A stretch of 64,000 bases of DNA from Bradyrhizobium forestalis (GTDB lineage Bacteria > Pseudomonadota > Alphaproteobacteria > Rhizobiales > Xanthobacteraceae): contig NZ_PGVG01000006.1 in NCBI RefSeq assembly GCF_002795245.1, positions 217,687 to 281,686 of the forward strand, given 5' to 3'. A program made the position numbers and the translations under genes. Of the stretch, positions 46,611 to 56,188 are shown one piece after another; the stretch's first letter is position 1; the number at the start of each line of letters is the position of its first letter. The notes below the pieces were generated by a model. The model was not told the DNA's origin. It was given only the letters and a program-made list of their open reading frames with translations, and made no database searches.

Positions 46611-47827
46611 CTGTCGTCGCCGTCATCGGCGCCGGTCCCGCCGGGCTGATGGCGGCGGAGATGCTGGCGCGGGGCGGCGCCCGCGTCACCGTCTATGACG
46701 CAATGCCATCCGCGGGCCGCAAATTCCTGATGGCGGGCCGCGGCGGGCTCAACCTCACCCACAGCGAGCCGCTGCCGCAGTTCATGGCGCGCTATCGCGA
46801 GGCGGCACCGAAGCTGCAAGCGGCCATCGAGGCATTTTCGCCCGAGGCGTTGCGGGCCTGGAGCGTAGCGCTGGGCGAGCCGACTTTTGTCGGCAGCAGC
46901 GGGCGGGTGTTTCCAGAGGCGTTCAAGGCGTCTCCGCTGCTGCGGGCCTGGCTGCGGCGGCTCGATGCCGCTGGCGTCCGGTTCGCCTTTCGCCATCGTT
47001 GGAGCGGCTGGGACGGCGAGGGGCGGCTGCTGTTTCAAACACCCGATGGCACATCGGCCGTCGCCGCTCGCGCCACCGTGCTCGCGCTCGGCGGCGCAAG
47101 CTGGCCACGCCTGGGCTCGGACGGCGGCTGGGTCGACATCCTCGCGGCAAAAGGCATTGCCGTCACAAAACTCCGGCCGGCCAATTCCGGCTTCACGGTC
47201 GCATGGTCCGACGTGTTTCGCGACCGCTTCGAGGGCCAGCCGCTCAAAGGCGTCGCGCTGACGATCGGTGCGCACACGGTGCGCGGCGAAGCGATGATCA
47301 CCCGCAGCGGCATTGAAGGCGGCGCGATCTATGCGCTGTCGGCCGAGTTGCGCGAGGCGGTGCTGGATCTCGGGCAGGCGCGGCTGGGAATCGCATTGCG
47401 GCCCGACCTCGACGCCGCCGCACTGACCACGCGGCTGTCGGGGACGCGCGGCAAGCAATCGCTGGCGAATTTCCTGCGCAAGGCAGCGCAATTGTCGCCG
47501 GTCGGCATCGGCCTGATGCAGGAGGCCGCCATCGCATCCGGCCGGCCGCTGGCGGCGTTCTCGCCGGCCGAGCTGGCGCAGCTGATCAATGCCATTCCGG
47601 TTCAGCTCACCGGCACAGCCCCGATCGAGCGGGCGATCTCGACGGCGGGCGGGATTGCTTTCGACGAGCTCGACGAGCGCTTCATGCTGCGCAAATTGCA
47701 AGGTGTGTTCGCCGCCGGCGAGATGCTGGACTGGGAAGCGCCGACCGGCGGCTACCTGTTGCAGGCGTCGTTTGCGACGGGGGCGGCCGCGGGCAGGGGT
47801 GTGTTGGCGTGGCTGAAGCGTTCTTAG
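46607..47827 (+). CDS. BaiN/HI0933-type flavoprotein, probable CTG start
   Basis: A 406-residue NAD(P)/FAD-dependent oxidoreductase of the HI0933 (PP_4765-like) group. The FAD motif GAGPAGLMAAE begins ten residues after the start, GRKFLMAGRGGLNLTHSE follows, and the C-terminus has GVFAAGEMLDWEAPTGGYLL. The fold begins at TVVAVIGAG, with no ATG, GTG or TTG close upstream in frame: the candidates are CTG 46607, which overlaps the SDR stop, and ATG 46475 far inside the SDR gene. A CTG start with coupled translation is the simplest reading. The substrate is unknown. Confidence 0.8.
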   Translation: MTVVAVIGAGPAGLMAAEMLARGGARVTVYDAMPSAGRKFLMAGRGGLNLTHSEPLPQFMARYREAAPKLQAAIEAFSPEALRAWSVALGEPTFVGSSGRVFPEAFKASPLLRAWLRRLDAAGVRFAFRHRWSGWDGEGRLLFQTPDGTSAVAARATVLALGGASWPRLGSDGGWVDILAAKGIAVTKLRPANSGFTVAWSDVFRDRFEGQPLKGVALTIGAHTVRGEAMITRSGIEGGAIYALSAELREAVLDLGQARLGIALRPDLDAAALTTRLSGTRGKQSLANFLRKAAQLSPVGIGLMQEAAIASGRPLAAFSPAELAQLINAIPVQLTGTAPIERAISTAGGIAFDELDERFMLRKLQGVFAAGEMLDWEAPTGGYLLQASFATGAAAGRGVLAWLKRS

Positions 47828-47837
47828 AACGCCGCCG

Positions 47838-47979
47838 CCCTTCGAGGGCCGCTGAAGAAGCGGCCACCTCAGGGTGACGGCTGCGAGAGAGCGCCTCCCT
47901 GACGAGGTCCCAGAGAGAGCGTCATCCTGAGGTGCGTGCGGCGCGATGCAAAGCATCGCGCCGGGAGCCTCGAAGGATG
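47838..47979. repeat. Palindromic repeat, CCTTCGAGG type
   Basis: cccttcgagg and cctcgaagga ends with inner cctcagggtgacg / gtcatcctgagg and gcgcgatgcaaagcatcgcgc. A relative of 24657; it separates convergent genes and could terminate both. Confidence 0.8.
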
Positions 47980-47990
47980 CGCGGGCGCTC

Positions 47991-49070
47991 CTACCTCAGC
48001 TTCCCCCGTGCCGCGACCGGCAGCGTGCCGATGATCTCCTCGCCGCGCACCATCACCACTTCGTCCATCATGTTGACGACGACGCAGACATGGTTCGGCA
48101 CGATGCGGACGACGTCGCCGACGTTCGGCCTCGTGTTGCTGCGGGACAGGTCGAGGAAGCCGTGCTCCTCGGCGAATCTTGCGATCTTGGCTTCGGGGTG
48201 CTCCAGGATCAGGCCGTGGCCGTCGAGGCCGCCGGTGTCGGTCGTCAGCGTCTTCGAGCCGGCATCGAGGATACCGCGCTCGGGCGCGGCGCGGCTCACC
48301 ACCGTCGAATAGATGTGCAGCGCGCAATCGTCCCAGGTCGCCGAGCCGACCGCGACCTGCATGCGGTCGTTGTAGATGTAGGTGCCGAAGCGATGCTCGG
48401 TGCCGCCCTTGAGCTTGCCGAGGTTCTTCAGGTTCGGCGTGCCGCCGGTCGAGACGATCTTCGCATCCAGCCCATGCGCGCGCACGCCAGCCAGCGCCTC
48501 GTCGTAAAACTTCTGCGCCTCAGTCCAGCCGGTCTCGGTCGGGTACAGCATGAAGCCGGCGAACTCCAATCCCTTGAACGCGGCGATCTCGCGCGCCAGC
48601 GCAATCGCTTCGGCCGGTGTCTCCACGCCCGCACGCTTGCGGCCGGTGTCGCATTCGACCACGACCGAGAGCGGACGGCCCGACGCCGCAGCCGCCTTCG
48701 GCAGGCCGGCGACGACGGTCGAATTGTCGGCCGCCACCGTCATGTTGGCCTTGGCCTGCAACGCGCCGAGGCGGGCCATCTTCTCCTCGCCAAGCAGATT
48801 ATAGCTGATCAGGATGTCGTCGATGCCGGCATTGGCCATGATCTCGGCTTCACCCAACTTCTGGCAGGTGATGCCCTTGGCGCCGGCCGCGACCTGCATC
48901 TTGGCGATGGTCGGGTTCTTGTGCGTCTTGATGTGCGGCCGGTTGGCGATCCCTGCATCATCGCAGGCCTTCTGGATCCGCGCGATGTTGCGTTCAACCC
49001 TGTCCATGTCGATGACAGCGCAGGGCGTGCCGTATTCGCGGGCGATCTTGGCGGCGAGGGGAGTGGTCAT
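47991..49070 (-). CDS. DSD1-family PLP-dependent enzyme (D-threonine aldolase/D-serine dehydratase-like)
   Basis: Fold-type III PLP enzyme of 359 residues. The PLP-lysine segment RPHIKTHK lies at residues 44-51 and the C-terminal metal-binding pair is visible in VPNHVCVVVN (His and Cys). Members are D-threonine aldolases, D-serine dehydratases or 3-hydroxy-D-aspartate aldolases; the sequence alone does not decide. The gene is 3 bases from the ABC-F gene upstream, so it forms an operon with it, a pairing without an obvious functional link. Confidence 0.88.
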   Translation of the reverse strand: MTTPLAAKIAREYGTPCAVIDMDRVERNIARIQKACDDAGIANRPHIKTHKNPTIAKMQVAAGAKGITCQKLGEAEIMANAGIDDILISYNLLGEEKMARLGALQAKANMTVAADNSTVVAGLPKAAAASGRPLSVVVECDTGRKRAGVETPAEAIALAREIAAFKGLEFAGFMLYPTETGWTEAQKFYDEALAGVRAHGLDAKIVSTGGTPNLKNLGKLKGGTEHRFGTYIYNDRMQVAVGSATWDDCALHIYSTVVSRAAPERGILDAGSKTLTTDTGGLDGHGLILEHPEAKIARFAEEHGFLDLSRSNTRPNVGDVVRIVPNHVCVVVNMMDEVVMVRGEEIIGTLPVAARGKLR

Positions 49071-49073
49071 GAT

Positions 49074-50885
49074 TTAAGCCTGTTCTATCTCTTCGCGGAG
49101 CATTTCAAGTTCGAGCCAGCGCTCTTCGGCGGCGGACAGTTCGTCATGCGCCTTGGCGATCGCGGCCGACGTATCGTCGAATTTCTTGCGGTCCTTGGCG
49201 TAGAGGTTGGGGTCGTCCAGCACGCGTTGCAGCTTGGCGATGTCGGCGTGCAACGTCTCCATCTTCTTCGGCAGTGTTTCCAGCGCGTGCTTCTCGTTGA
49301 AGCTCAGCTTCCGTTTCGGCGCCGACGCCGGAGCGGCGGATCGCTCCTCTTTCTTCTCCGCAGGGGCTTGCGCCTTCGCCGTCTCGCGTTTGAGATCCGC
49401 ACCGCGCTGGCTAAGCATGTCGCTATAGCCGCCGGCATATTCGATCCACTTGCCGTTGCCTTCGGGCGCGATCACGGAGGTGACGACGCGATCGAGGAAG
49501 TCGCGATCGTGGCTGATCAGGATGACGGTGCCGTCGTAGTCACCGAGCATCTCCTCGAGCACGTCGAGGGTCTCGAGGTCGAGATCGTTGGTCGGCTCGT
49601 CCAGCACCAGCAGGTTCGACGGCTTGGCCAGTGCGCGCGCCAGCATCAGGCGGCCGCGCTCGCCGCCGGAGAGCACCTCCAGCGGCGTGCCGCGCTGCGC
49701 CTGCGCGAACAGAAAGTCTTTCATGTAGCCGACGACGTGCTTCGGCTTGCCGCCGACCATGACGTGGTCGCCGCGGCCGCCGGTCAGCGCTTCCGCCAGC
49801 GTCGATTTGGGATCGAGACTCTCGCGGTGCTGGTCGAGCGTGGCCATCTCCAGATTGGCCCCGAGCCGTATTGTGCCGGAATCAGGCGGCATGCCGCCGG
49901 TGAGCAGATTGACCAGTGTTGTCTTGCCGGCGCCGTTCGGGCCAATGATGCCGAGCCGGTCGCCGCGCTGGATACGGGTCGAAAAATTCTCGACGATCTT
50001 GCGCTCGCCATAGGCCTTGGTGATGCCCTTGGCCTCGATCACCAGCTTGCCGGACTGCTCCGCCTCGCTAGCTGCGAGATTGGCGCTGCCGGCGGTGCCG
50101 CGATAGTTGCGGCGCTGGTCGCGCAGCGCATGCAGATTGGCGAGCCGCTTGACGTTGCGCTTTCGGCGGCCGGACACGCCGTGGCGCAGCCAGTGCTCCT
50201 CGTCGACGATCTTGCGGTCGAGCTTGTGCTGGTCGCGCTCTTCTTCCGCGAGCACCTCGTCGCGCCAGGTCTCGAACGAGGCAAAGCCGCGGTCGATCTG
50301 CTTGATCCTGCCGCGGTCGAGCCATGCCGTCGAGCGCGACAGATTGGTGAGGAAGCGGCGGGCGTGGCTGATGATCACCAGCGCGCTACGGCGGCTGTCG
50401 AGCTCCTGTTCCAGCCATTCGATGGTGGAGAGGTCGAGATGGTTGGTCGGCTCGTCCAGCAGCAGGATGTCGGGCGAGGGTGCCAGCACACAGGCGAGCG
50501 CGGCGCGGCGCGCCTCGCCGCCGGAGAGATTGTGCGGGCTCTCGTCGCCGGTGAGGCCAAGCTGCTCGAGCAGGTAGCGCGCCTGGTGATGGTCGTCACC
50601 CGGCGCGAGCCCCGCCTCGACATAGGCGAGCGTGGTCTTGTGCTCGCCGAAGTCAGGCTCCTGCGGCAGATAGCGCACGGTCGCGCCCGGCTGCACGAAG
50701 CGCGTGCCGCCGTCGGGCTCGACGAGGCCCGCCGCGATTCTGAGCAGCGTCGACTTGCCGGAGCCATTGCGGCCGATCAGACAGACGCGCTCGCCTGGCG
50801 CGACATTGAGCTCGACGCCGCTTAGGAGCGGCGTGCCACCAAAGGTCAGCCTGATGTCTTTCAGTTGGATCAGCGGCGGCGCCAT
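49074..50885 (-). CDS. ABC-F family ATPase (Uup-like)
   Basis: A 603-residue soluble protein with two ABC domains: Walker A GRNGSGKST (residues 38-46) with LSGGEARRAALA, and GPNGAGKTT with LSGGERGRLMLA. The linker between them and a C-terminal coiled coil after about residue 510 (KKMETLHADIAKLQ onward, then a helix rich in Glu) fit Uup. ABC-F proteins act on stalled ribosomes or, for Uup, also affect DNA structures. There are no membrane spans, so it is not a transporter. It is the middle gene of a three-gene operon. Confidence 0.92.
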   Translation of the reverse strand: MAPPLIQLKDIRLTFGGTPLLSGVELNVAPGERVCLIGRNGSGKSTLLRIAAGLVEPDGGTRFVQPGATVRYLPQEPDFGEHKTTLAYVEAGLAPGDDHHQARYLLEQLGLTGDESPHNLSGGEARRAALACVLAPSPDILLLDEPTNHLDLSTIEWLEQELDSRRSALVIISHARRFLTNLSRSTAWLDRGRIKQIDRGFASFETWRDEVLAEEERDQHKLDRKIVDEEHWLRHGVSGRRKRNVKRLANLHALRDQRRNYRGTAGSANLAASEAEQSGKLVIEAKGITKAYGERKIVENFSTRIQRGDRLGIIGPNGAGKTTLVNLLTGGMPPDSGTIRLGANLEMATLDQHRESLDPKSTLAEALTGGRGDHVMVGGKPKHVVGYMKDFLFAQAQRGTPLEVLSGGERGRLMLARALAKPSNLLVLDEPTNDLDLETLDVLEEMLGDYDGTVILISHDRDFLDRVVTSVIAPEGNGKWIEYAGGYSDMLSQRGADLKRETAKAQAPAEKKEERSAAPASAPKRKLSFNEKHALETLPKKMETLHADIAKLQRVLDDPNLYAKDRKKFDDTSAAIAKAHDELSAAEERWLELEMLREEIEQA

Positions 50886-50887
50886 GA

Positions 50888-51379
50888 TCAGCCCTGACTC
50901 ATTGCGGCCTGATCGGCACGGCGGCGCTGGATCCGGCGCAGCGTCTGGTCGAGCGCCGAGAGGAAGGCGGAGCGGTCGCGCAGTGCGAACGAGCGCGGGC
51001 CGCCGGTGACTTCGCCGGCCGAGCGCAGATCCGTCATCAGGTTGCGCACCGCCAGCGTCATCCCGATCGACGCCTCGGTGAACGGCTTGCCGTTCGGCGC
51101 GATGACGTCCGCGCCGGCCTTGACGCAGCGGCTGGCGAGCGGAATGTCCGAGGTCACGACGACGTCGCCGGGCTTGGCGCGCTCAGCGATCCAGTCGTCG
51201 GCGGCGTCCATGCCGGCGCCTGCGGCGACGCGCTCGATCAGCGGGTCCTGCGGCACGCGGATGAAATTGCCGGCAACAACGCTCACGGGCACGCCGTGCC
51301 GGATCGCGACGCGATAGATCTCATCCTTCACCGGACAGGCGTCGGCGTCGACATAGATGCGGGTGGGGGTGTCGGTCAT
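50888..51379 (-). CDS. YaiI/YqxD-family (DUF188) protein
   Basis: A 163-residue PIN-like nuclease-fold protein with the conserved N-terminus [17 protein letters not shown] and the later DIPLASRC and [10 protein letters not shown] motifs that hold the acidic cluster. The biochemical role of the family is not established. It is the first gene of the operon with the ABC-F and DSD1 genes; the gap to the ABC-F start is 2 bases. Confidence 0.9.
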   Translation of the reverse strand: MTDTPTRIYVDADACPVKDEIYRVAIRHGVPVSVVAGNFIRVPQDPLIERVAAGAGMDAADDWIAERAKPGDVVVTSDIPLASRCVKAGADVIAPNGKPFTEASIGMTLAVRNLMTDLRSAGEVTGGPRSFALRDRSAFLSALDQTLRRIQRRRADQAAMSQG

Positions 51380-51487
51380 TCCGCCGCGTGGTACCCCATT
51401 CGGGCGGCAAAGGCGAGGGGATTGACCGGTGTTCCCGGGGCCCTACGATCGCCCTTGAAACAACAAGAATATGGGGAAAGCCAAGCC

Positions 51488-52288
51488 ATGCCGAACCGGC
51501 TCGAAACCTACCGCGTCGAGGCCTACAACACCGCAAAACAGTCCGAAAACAAGATGCACGACGACACGGTGGCCCGCCGCTTCGGCTTTTCCGGCGGGCT
51601 GGTCCCCGGCGTCGATGTCTTCGCTTACATGATGCACGTGCCGATCGCGCGCTGGGGCCGCGATTTTCTGTCGCGTGGGCTGGTCGAGGGCCGCTTCATC
51701 AAGCCGGTCTATGACGGCGAGACCGCCGATGTCGATGCCACCGAGCACAACGGCCTGCTTACGATCGAGGTGTTCAGCTGCACCGAGCTTTGCGCCACGG
51801 GGACAGCCGTGTTGCCGACGGCTGTGCCTGCGATGTCATTGAGCGAGTATGTCGAGGTCCCGGCCGTTGCCGAACGCAAGCCGGTCAGCCCGGCGACGTT
51901 CGAAACGGGCAAATGGCTCGGCACGACGCCGCGTCGCTGGGCCGGGCAGGATGCCACGGATTATCGCGCGGACATCAGAGAGGCCGATCCGATCTTTGCC
52001 CGCGAGGGGCTCGGCCACCCCGGCCTGATCCAGCGCGTCATGAACCGTGTGCTGGTCGACAACACCATCCTGGGCCCGTGGATCCACGTCGGCAGCCGCA
52101 TGCAGCTGCTGTCGCCAGCACGCGCCGGGGACGAGATCACCGCGCGGGCAAAAGTGACGGCGAACTACGAGAAGAAGGGCCACCGCTTCGTCGAGCTCGA
52201 CGCACTCGTCGTCGCTAACGGCACGACGCCGCTCGCCCACTGCCAGCACACCGCAATCTACCAGCCGCGCGAGCAGGCCGCGGCGTAG
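51488..52288 (+). CDS. Hotdog-like protein of unknown function
   Basis: A 266-residue protein. The first half (HDDTVARRFGFSGGLVPGV) resembles the helix-loop of a MaoC/hotdog domain, and the C-terminal half (GSRMQLLSPARAGDEITARA) has a strand pattern of a second hotdog, so a double-hotdog thioester enzyme is likely. GGGGAAAG precedes ATG 51488; the longer frame upstream is antisense to the DUF188 gene. It is divergent from that gene and has no same-direction neighbour. Confidence 0.7.
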   Translation: MPNRLETYRVEAYNTAKQSENKMHDDTVARRFGFSGGLVPGVDVFAYMMHVPIARWGRDFLSRGLVEGRFIKPVYDGETADVDATEHNGLLTIEVFSCTELCATGTAVLPTAVPAMSLSEYVEVPAVAERKPVSPATFETGKWLGTTPRRWAGQDATDYRADIREADPIFAREGLGHPGLIQRVMNRVLVDNTILGPWIHVGSRMQLLSPARAGDEITARAKVTANYEKKGHRFVELDALVVANGTTPLAHCQHTAIYQPREQAAA

Positions 52289-52300
52289 GCTTTTCGTGCC

Positions 52301-52380
52301 GTCATTCCGGGGCGCTCCGCAGGACCGAACCCGGAATCTCGAGGTTCCGGGTTCGATGCTTCGCATCGCCCCGGAACGAC
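52301..52380. repeat. GTCATTCCGGGGCG-type palindromic repeat
   Basis: Arms gtcattccggggcg and cgccccggaacgac, inner aacccggaatctcgaggttccgggtt and gatgcttcgcatc. It is immediately followed by a repeat of another class. Confidence 0.85.
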
Positions 52381-52398
52381 TGAATCATATTCAGACGG

Positions 52399-52500
52399 TG
52401 TCATTCCCCGCGAAGGCGGGAATCCAGTACGCCGCGGCTTCCCGGCTTTAGCCGTGCTGTCTCTGGAATACTGGATCACCCGCCTTCGCGGGTGATGACA
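52399..52500. repeat. TGTCATTCCCCGCGAAGGCGGG-type palindromic repeat
   Basis: Outer arms tgtcattccccgcgaaggcggg and cccgccttcgcgggtgatgaca; inner aatccagta / tactggat. Same class as 34699 and 60464. It lies between convergent genes. Confidence 0.85.
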
Positions 52501-52529
52501 GCGGAAGGCTGGGAAGCAGCAAGCTCCTC

Positions 52530-54902
52530 TTACGCCGCCTTGGCCTTCGCCTCCTGGATCGCGCGCCACACGCGCTCCGGGGTCAGCGGCATGTCGATGT
52601 GCTTGATGCCGTAGTCGGAGAGCGCATCGAGCACTGCGTTCACTACCGTCGACAGGCTGCCGGCGCAGCCGGCTTCGCCGCAGCCCTTGCTGCCGAGCGG
52701 ATTGGTGGTTGCCGGCACCGGGTGGTCGCCGACCGTCATGTTCGGCACGTCCTCGGCGCGGGGCAGGGCGTAGTCCATCAGCGAGCCCGTGATCGGCTGG
52801 CCGCTGTCGTCGTAGCGGATGTACTCCATCAGCGCTTGCCCGATGCCCTGAACGACGCCGCCATGCAGCTGGCCCGCGACCAGCATCGGGTTGATCACCG
52901 TGCCGAAATCGTTGACGGCGCTGTAGCGCACGATCTGCACGACGCCGGTCTCGGGATCGATCTCGACCTCGGCGACGTGGCAGCCGTTCGGGAAGGCTGA
53001 CGGCACCGGCTCGCTGGTGTGGTCGACGTCGAGCGAGTCAGGCACGCCCTCCGGCACCTTGCCGTCATGCAGGCGTCTGGCGAGCTCCATGATATCGATG
53101 CTGCGGTCGGTGCCGGCAATCGTAAAGCGGCCGCCTTCGAACTCGATGTCGGCTTCGGAGGCTTCCAGCATGTGCGCGGCAGCATGCTTGCCCTTCTCGA
53201 TCACGAGCTTGGCAGCGCCTACGATCGCCATGCCGCTCGCGGTGATCGAGCGCGATCCGCCGGTGCCGTTGCCGGTGTGAACGATGTCGCTGTCGCCCTG
53301 CACGAGCTTCACGCTCTCGAAGGGGACACCGAGCTGCGCGCTCAGCACCTGCGCGAACGGGGTGGCGTGGCCCTGGCCGTAATCGAGCGTGCCGGTGATC
53401 AGCTGCACGGTGCCGTCAGCGTCGAACACGATCTTGCCGAGCTCGGGGCTCGGCGGCGCCGTGACCTCGAGATAGGAGCCGACCGCGATGCCGCGCAGCT
53501 TGCCGGCCTTCCGGCTCTCCTTCTTGCGCTTGGTGAAGTTCTCGTGATCGGAGATGTCGAGCGCCTTGTTGAACACGGCCTGGAAGTCGCCGCTGTCATA
53601 GGTGACGCCGGAGGAGGCCGGGAACGGCATCTGGTTCGGCTTGATGAAGTTGCGCTTGCGCAAGGTCATCCGGTTGATGCCCATCTCGTCGGCGGCGCGG
53701 TCGATCAGCCGCTCCATGTAGTAATTGGCCTCAGGCCGACCGGCGCCGCGATAGGCGCCCATCAGCGTGGTGTTGGTGAGCACCGTCTTGATGTCGACAC
53801 CCATCAGCGGCGTGCGGTAGACGCTGGAAAAGTTCTTGCCGGTGTTGAGCGAGAGCGGGCCCGGCGCGACGCCGGTGATGTAGGCGCCGAGATTGCCGTA
53901 GCCGGACAGCTTTGCTGCAAGGAAGTGCCCCTCGGCATCGAGCGCAAGCTCGGCGTGAATCTTCTGCGCGCGGCCGTGGCTGTCGGAGAGAAAGCTGGTC
54001 GAGCGCTCGTCCAGCCACTTCACCGCCCGTCCCAGTTCCTTCGCCGCATACAGGATGCACATGTATTCGGGATAGTTGATGTTCTTCATGCCGAAGGAGC
54101 CGCCGACATTGGCGGTGAGGATGCGTACCTTCTCGTTCGGCACCTTCAGGTTCTTGGCGAGATTGGCGCGGTTGCCGGCGACGCCCTGCGTCGGCACCTG
54201 AAGCGTGTAGCGCTCGGTCTTCTTGTCGTAGGAGGCTAGCCCAACGCGTGGCTCCATCGAGACCACGGCGACGCGTGTGTTCTCGATGTCGAGCTTGGTC
54301 ACATGAGCGGCGCTGGCAAAGGCCGCGTTGACCTTGTCCATGTCGCCATAGTGGTAGTCGAGCGCGACGTTGTTGGGGATGTGGTCATAGAGCTGCGGCG
54401 CGCCGGACTTGGCGGCCTCCTCGGGATCGGTCACCGCCGGCAGTGGCTCGATGTCGAGCTCGACCGCTTCGGCCGCGTCGCGCGCCTGCGCCAGCGTCTC
54501 CGCCACCACGAAGGCGACGGGATCGCCGACGAAGCGGACCTTGTCGGTCGCCAGCGGCTGGCGGTTGGTCTGGAGCAGGGGCGAGCCGTCACGGCTCTTC
54601 AGCGGCAGGCCGCAGGTGAAGGGGCCGTAACCGGCGGCATCGAGATCCTTGCCGGTCCACACTCCCAGCACGCCCGGCATCGCCCTGGCGGCATCAAGGC
54701 CGACGCCGCGGATGATGCCATGGGCATGGGTGGAGCGGACGATCACGGCATAGGCCTGGCCCGGCAGGTTGAAATCGTCGGTGTAGCGGCCCTTGCCGCG
54801 CACCAGCGTGTCGTCCTCCTTGCGGCGGACCGGTTGCCCGACGCCATATTTTTGCAGTGCAATAGCGTTCTCGAGCGTGGACGATTTGGTGTGTTCTTGC
54901 AT
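52530..54902 (-). CDS. Xanthine-dehydrogenase-family molybdopterin large subunit (CoxL-like, form II motif)
   Basis: A 790-residue molybdenum hydroxylase subunit. The N-terminal a/b hammerhead (GKGRYTDDFNLPGQAYAVIV) and the molybdopterin regions are present; the active-site loop reads GAYRGAGRPE, not the Cys-containing CODH form I loop, and the catalytic glutamate lies in KGCGEAGCAG. Such proteins oxidise aldehydes or purines, or in form II CODHs have an unsettled activity. No FAD-binding or 2Fe-2S subunit gene is adjacent. ATG 54902 is chosen with AGGT upstream; the frame extends far antisense to the phosphatase gene. Confidence 0.88.
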   Translation of the reverse strand: MQEHTKSSTLENAIALQKYGVGQPVRRKEDDTLVRGKGRYTDDFNLPGQAYAVIVRSTHAHGIIRGVGLDAARAMPGVLGVWTGKDLDAAGYGPFTCGLPLKSRDGSPLLQTNRQPLATDKVRFVGDPVAFVVAETLAQARDAAEAVELDIEPLPAVTDPEEAAKSGAPQLYDHIPNNVALDYHYGDMDKVNAAFASAAHVTKLDIENTRVAVVSMEPRVGLASYDKKTERYTLQVPTQGVAGNRANLAKNLKVPNEKVRILTANVGGSFGMKNINYPEYMCILYAAKELGRAVKWLDERSTSFLSDSHGRAQKIHAELALDAEGHFLAAKLSGYGNLGAYITGVAPGPLSLNTGKNFSSVYRTPLMGVDIKTVLTNTTLMGAYRGAGRPEANYYMERLIDRAADEMGINRMTLRKRNFIKPNQMPFPASSGVTYDSGDFQAVFNKALDISDHENFTKRKKESRKAGKLRGIAVGSYLEVTAPPSPELGKIVFDADGTVQLITGTLDYGQGHATPFAQVLSAQLGVPFESVKLVQGDSDIVHTGNGTGGSRSITASGMAIVGAAKLVIEKGKHAAAHMLEASEADIEFEGGRFTIAGTDRSIDIMELARRLHDGKVPEGVPDSLDVDHTSEPVPSAFPNGCHVAEVEIDPETGVVQIVRYSAVNDFGTVINPMLVAGQLHGGVVQGIGQALMEYIRYDDSGQPITGSLMDYALPRAEDVPNMTVGDHPVPATTNPLGSKGCGEAGCAGSLSTVVNAVLDALSDYGIKHIDMPLTPERVWRAIQEAKAKAA

Positions 54903-55112
54903 GGAATTGACCTGAAAAGCCGGCATTTGCGCATTTTCGCGGCAGCGGAGGGCCGGACCCTGTTCAGATAACCCACCACCCCGTTCACGACAACGCACGA
55001 ATGGGCATGGTCCCATGTGATGCGATGTTGCGCAGGCCTGCCGCGCTGCTAATGTTTCAGGCGAAAAAATCAATTCCAGACCGGCCCGACCGGCCGCGGA
55101 AAGACAGTTTGT

Positions 55113-56186
55113 ATGAATGACCACACGCGGCTCCGCGACGGCCATGGGCCGCACGGCGAGCTGGAGGGGTCGATGGCGGCGGTGGCGTTGGCCACTGGGC
55201 CTGCCATCCCCGTGCAGGTGCCGGGAACCGGCGTCTACGCGGCGCTGGACCTCGGCACCAACAATTGCAGGCTGCTGATCGCCTGTCCGACCCACGACGG
55301 CTTTCGGGTGGTTGATTCCTTCTCGCGCATCATCCGGCTCGGCGAGGGGGTCTCGGCAACCGGCTCGATCAGCGAGGCCGCGATCGAGCGCGCCATTGCG
55401 GCGCTCAGCATCTGCCGCGACAAGATCAATCTGCGGAAAGCGCGGCGACTGCGGCTGATCGCGACCGAAGCCTGCCGCGCGGCCTCGAATGCGGAAGGGT
55501 TCCGCAGCCGCGTCGCGGCCGAGACCGGCATCGACCTCGAGGTGATCGACCGCGAGACCGAAGCCTCGCTCGCCGTGCTCGGCTGCTCGCCACTGGTCGA
55601 CCCGAGGGGGCGAGGTGCGATCCTGTTCGACATCGGCGGCGGTTCCACCGAGCTGGTACGGATCGAGCGCGATCCCGCAAATCCGGAGCCGCGCATCAAG
55701 GCCTGGATGTCGATCCCGTACGGCGTGGTCACGCTCGCCGAGCAGTTCGGCGGCCGCGACGTGACACCGGAGATTTACGCCGCGATGGAGCAGGAGGTCG
55801 CGAACCACGTGGCGCCGTTCGCGGAGGAACACGGCCGCGATCTCGCCGACATGCACCTGCTCGGAACCTCCGGCACGGTGACGACGCTCGCCGGCATCCA
55901 TCTCAACCTGCCGCGCTACGACCGCCGCCGCATTGACAGCATCTGGATGAACGATGCCGACATCACTGCGACCATCAACAAGCTGCTCGGCATGAGCTAC
56001 GAGGAGCGCGCCGGCAACAGCTGCATCAGCGTCGAGCGCGCCGACCTCGTGCTCGCCGGCTGCGCCATCCTCGATGCCATCAGGCGCGCCTTTCCGCTGC
56101 CGCGCCTGCGCGTCGCCGACCGCGGCCTGCGCGAGGGCATGCTGGTCGAGATGATGCGCGAGGACGGCGCGCTCAGGAGCTGGTGA
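55113..56186 (+). CDS. Ppx/GppA-family exopolyphosphatase
   Basis: A 357-residue acetate/sugar kinase/Hsp70-fold phosphatase with the nucleotide motifs [14 protein letters not shown] (near residue 44) and [14 protein letters not shown]. It hydrolyses polyphosphate or the alarmone precursor pppGpp. The first 40 residues are poorly conserved, and an alternative start at ATG 55173 has GGAGGGG right before it, so the protein may be 20 residues shorter. The stop overlaps the possible GTG of rlmE. Confidence 0.9.
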   Translation: MNDHTRLRDGHGPHGELEGSMAAVALATGPAIPVQVPGTGVYAALDLGTNNCRLLIACPTHDGFRVVDSFSRIIRLGEGVSATGSISEAAIERAIAALSICRDKINLRKARRLRLIATEACRAASNAEGFRSRVAAETGIDLEVIDRETEASLAVLGCSPLVDPRGRGAILFDIGGGSTELVRIERDPANPEPRIKAWMSIPYGVVTLAEQFGGRDVTPEIYAAMEQEVANHVAPFAEEHGRDLADMHLLGTSGTVTTLAGIHLNLPRYDRRRIDSIWMNDADITATINKLLGMSYEERAGNSCISVERADLVLAGCAILDAIRRAFPLPRLRVADRGLREGMLVEMMREDGALRSW

Positions 56187-56188
56187 GA

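Noticed and set aside
47946..50825. A 959-codon open frame on the plus strand
   Set aside because: It is the antisense shadow of the DSD1 and ABC-F genes; high-GC third positions keep the opposite frame open. Its translation is low-complexity and matches no family.
54903..55901. N-terminal extension of the molybdopterin subunit by 333 codons
   Set aside because: It runs antisense through the Ppx/GppA gene and has no hydroxylase similarity.
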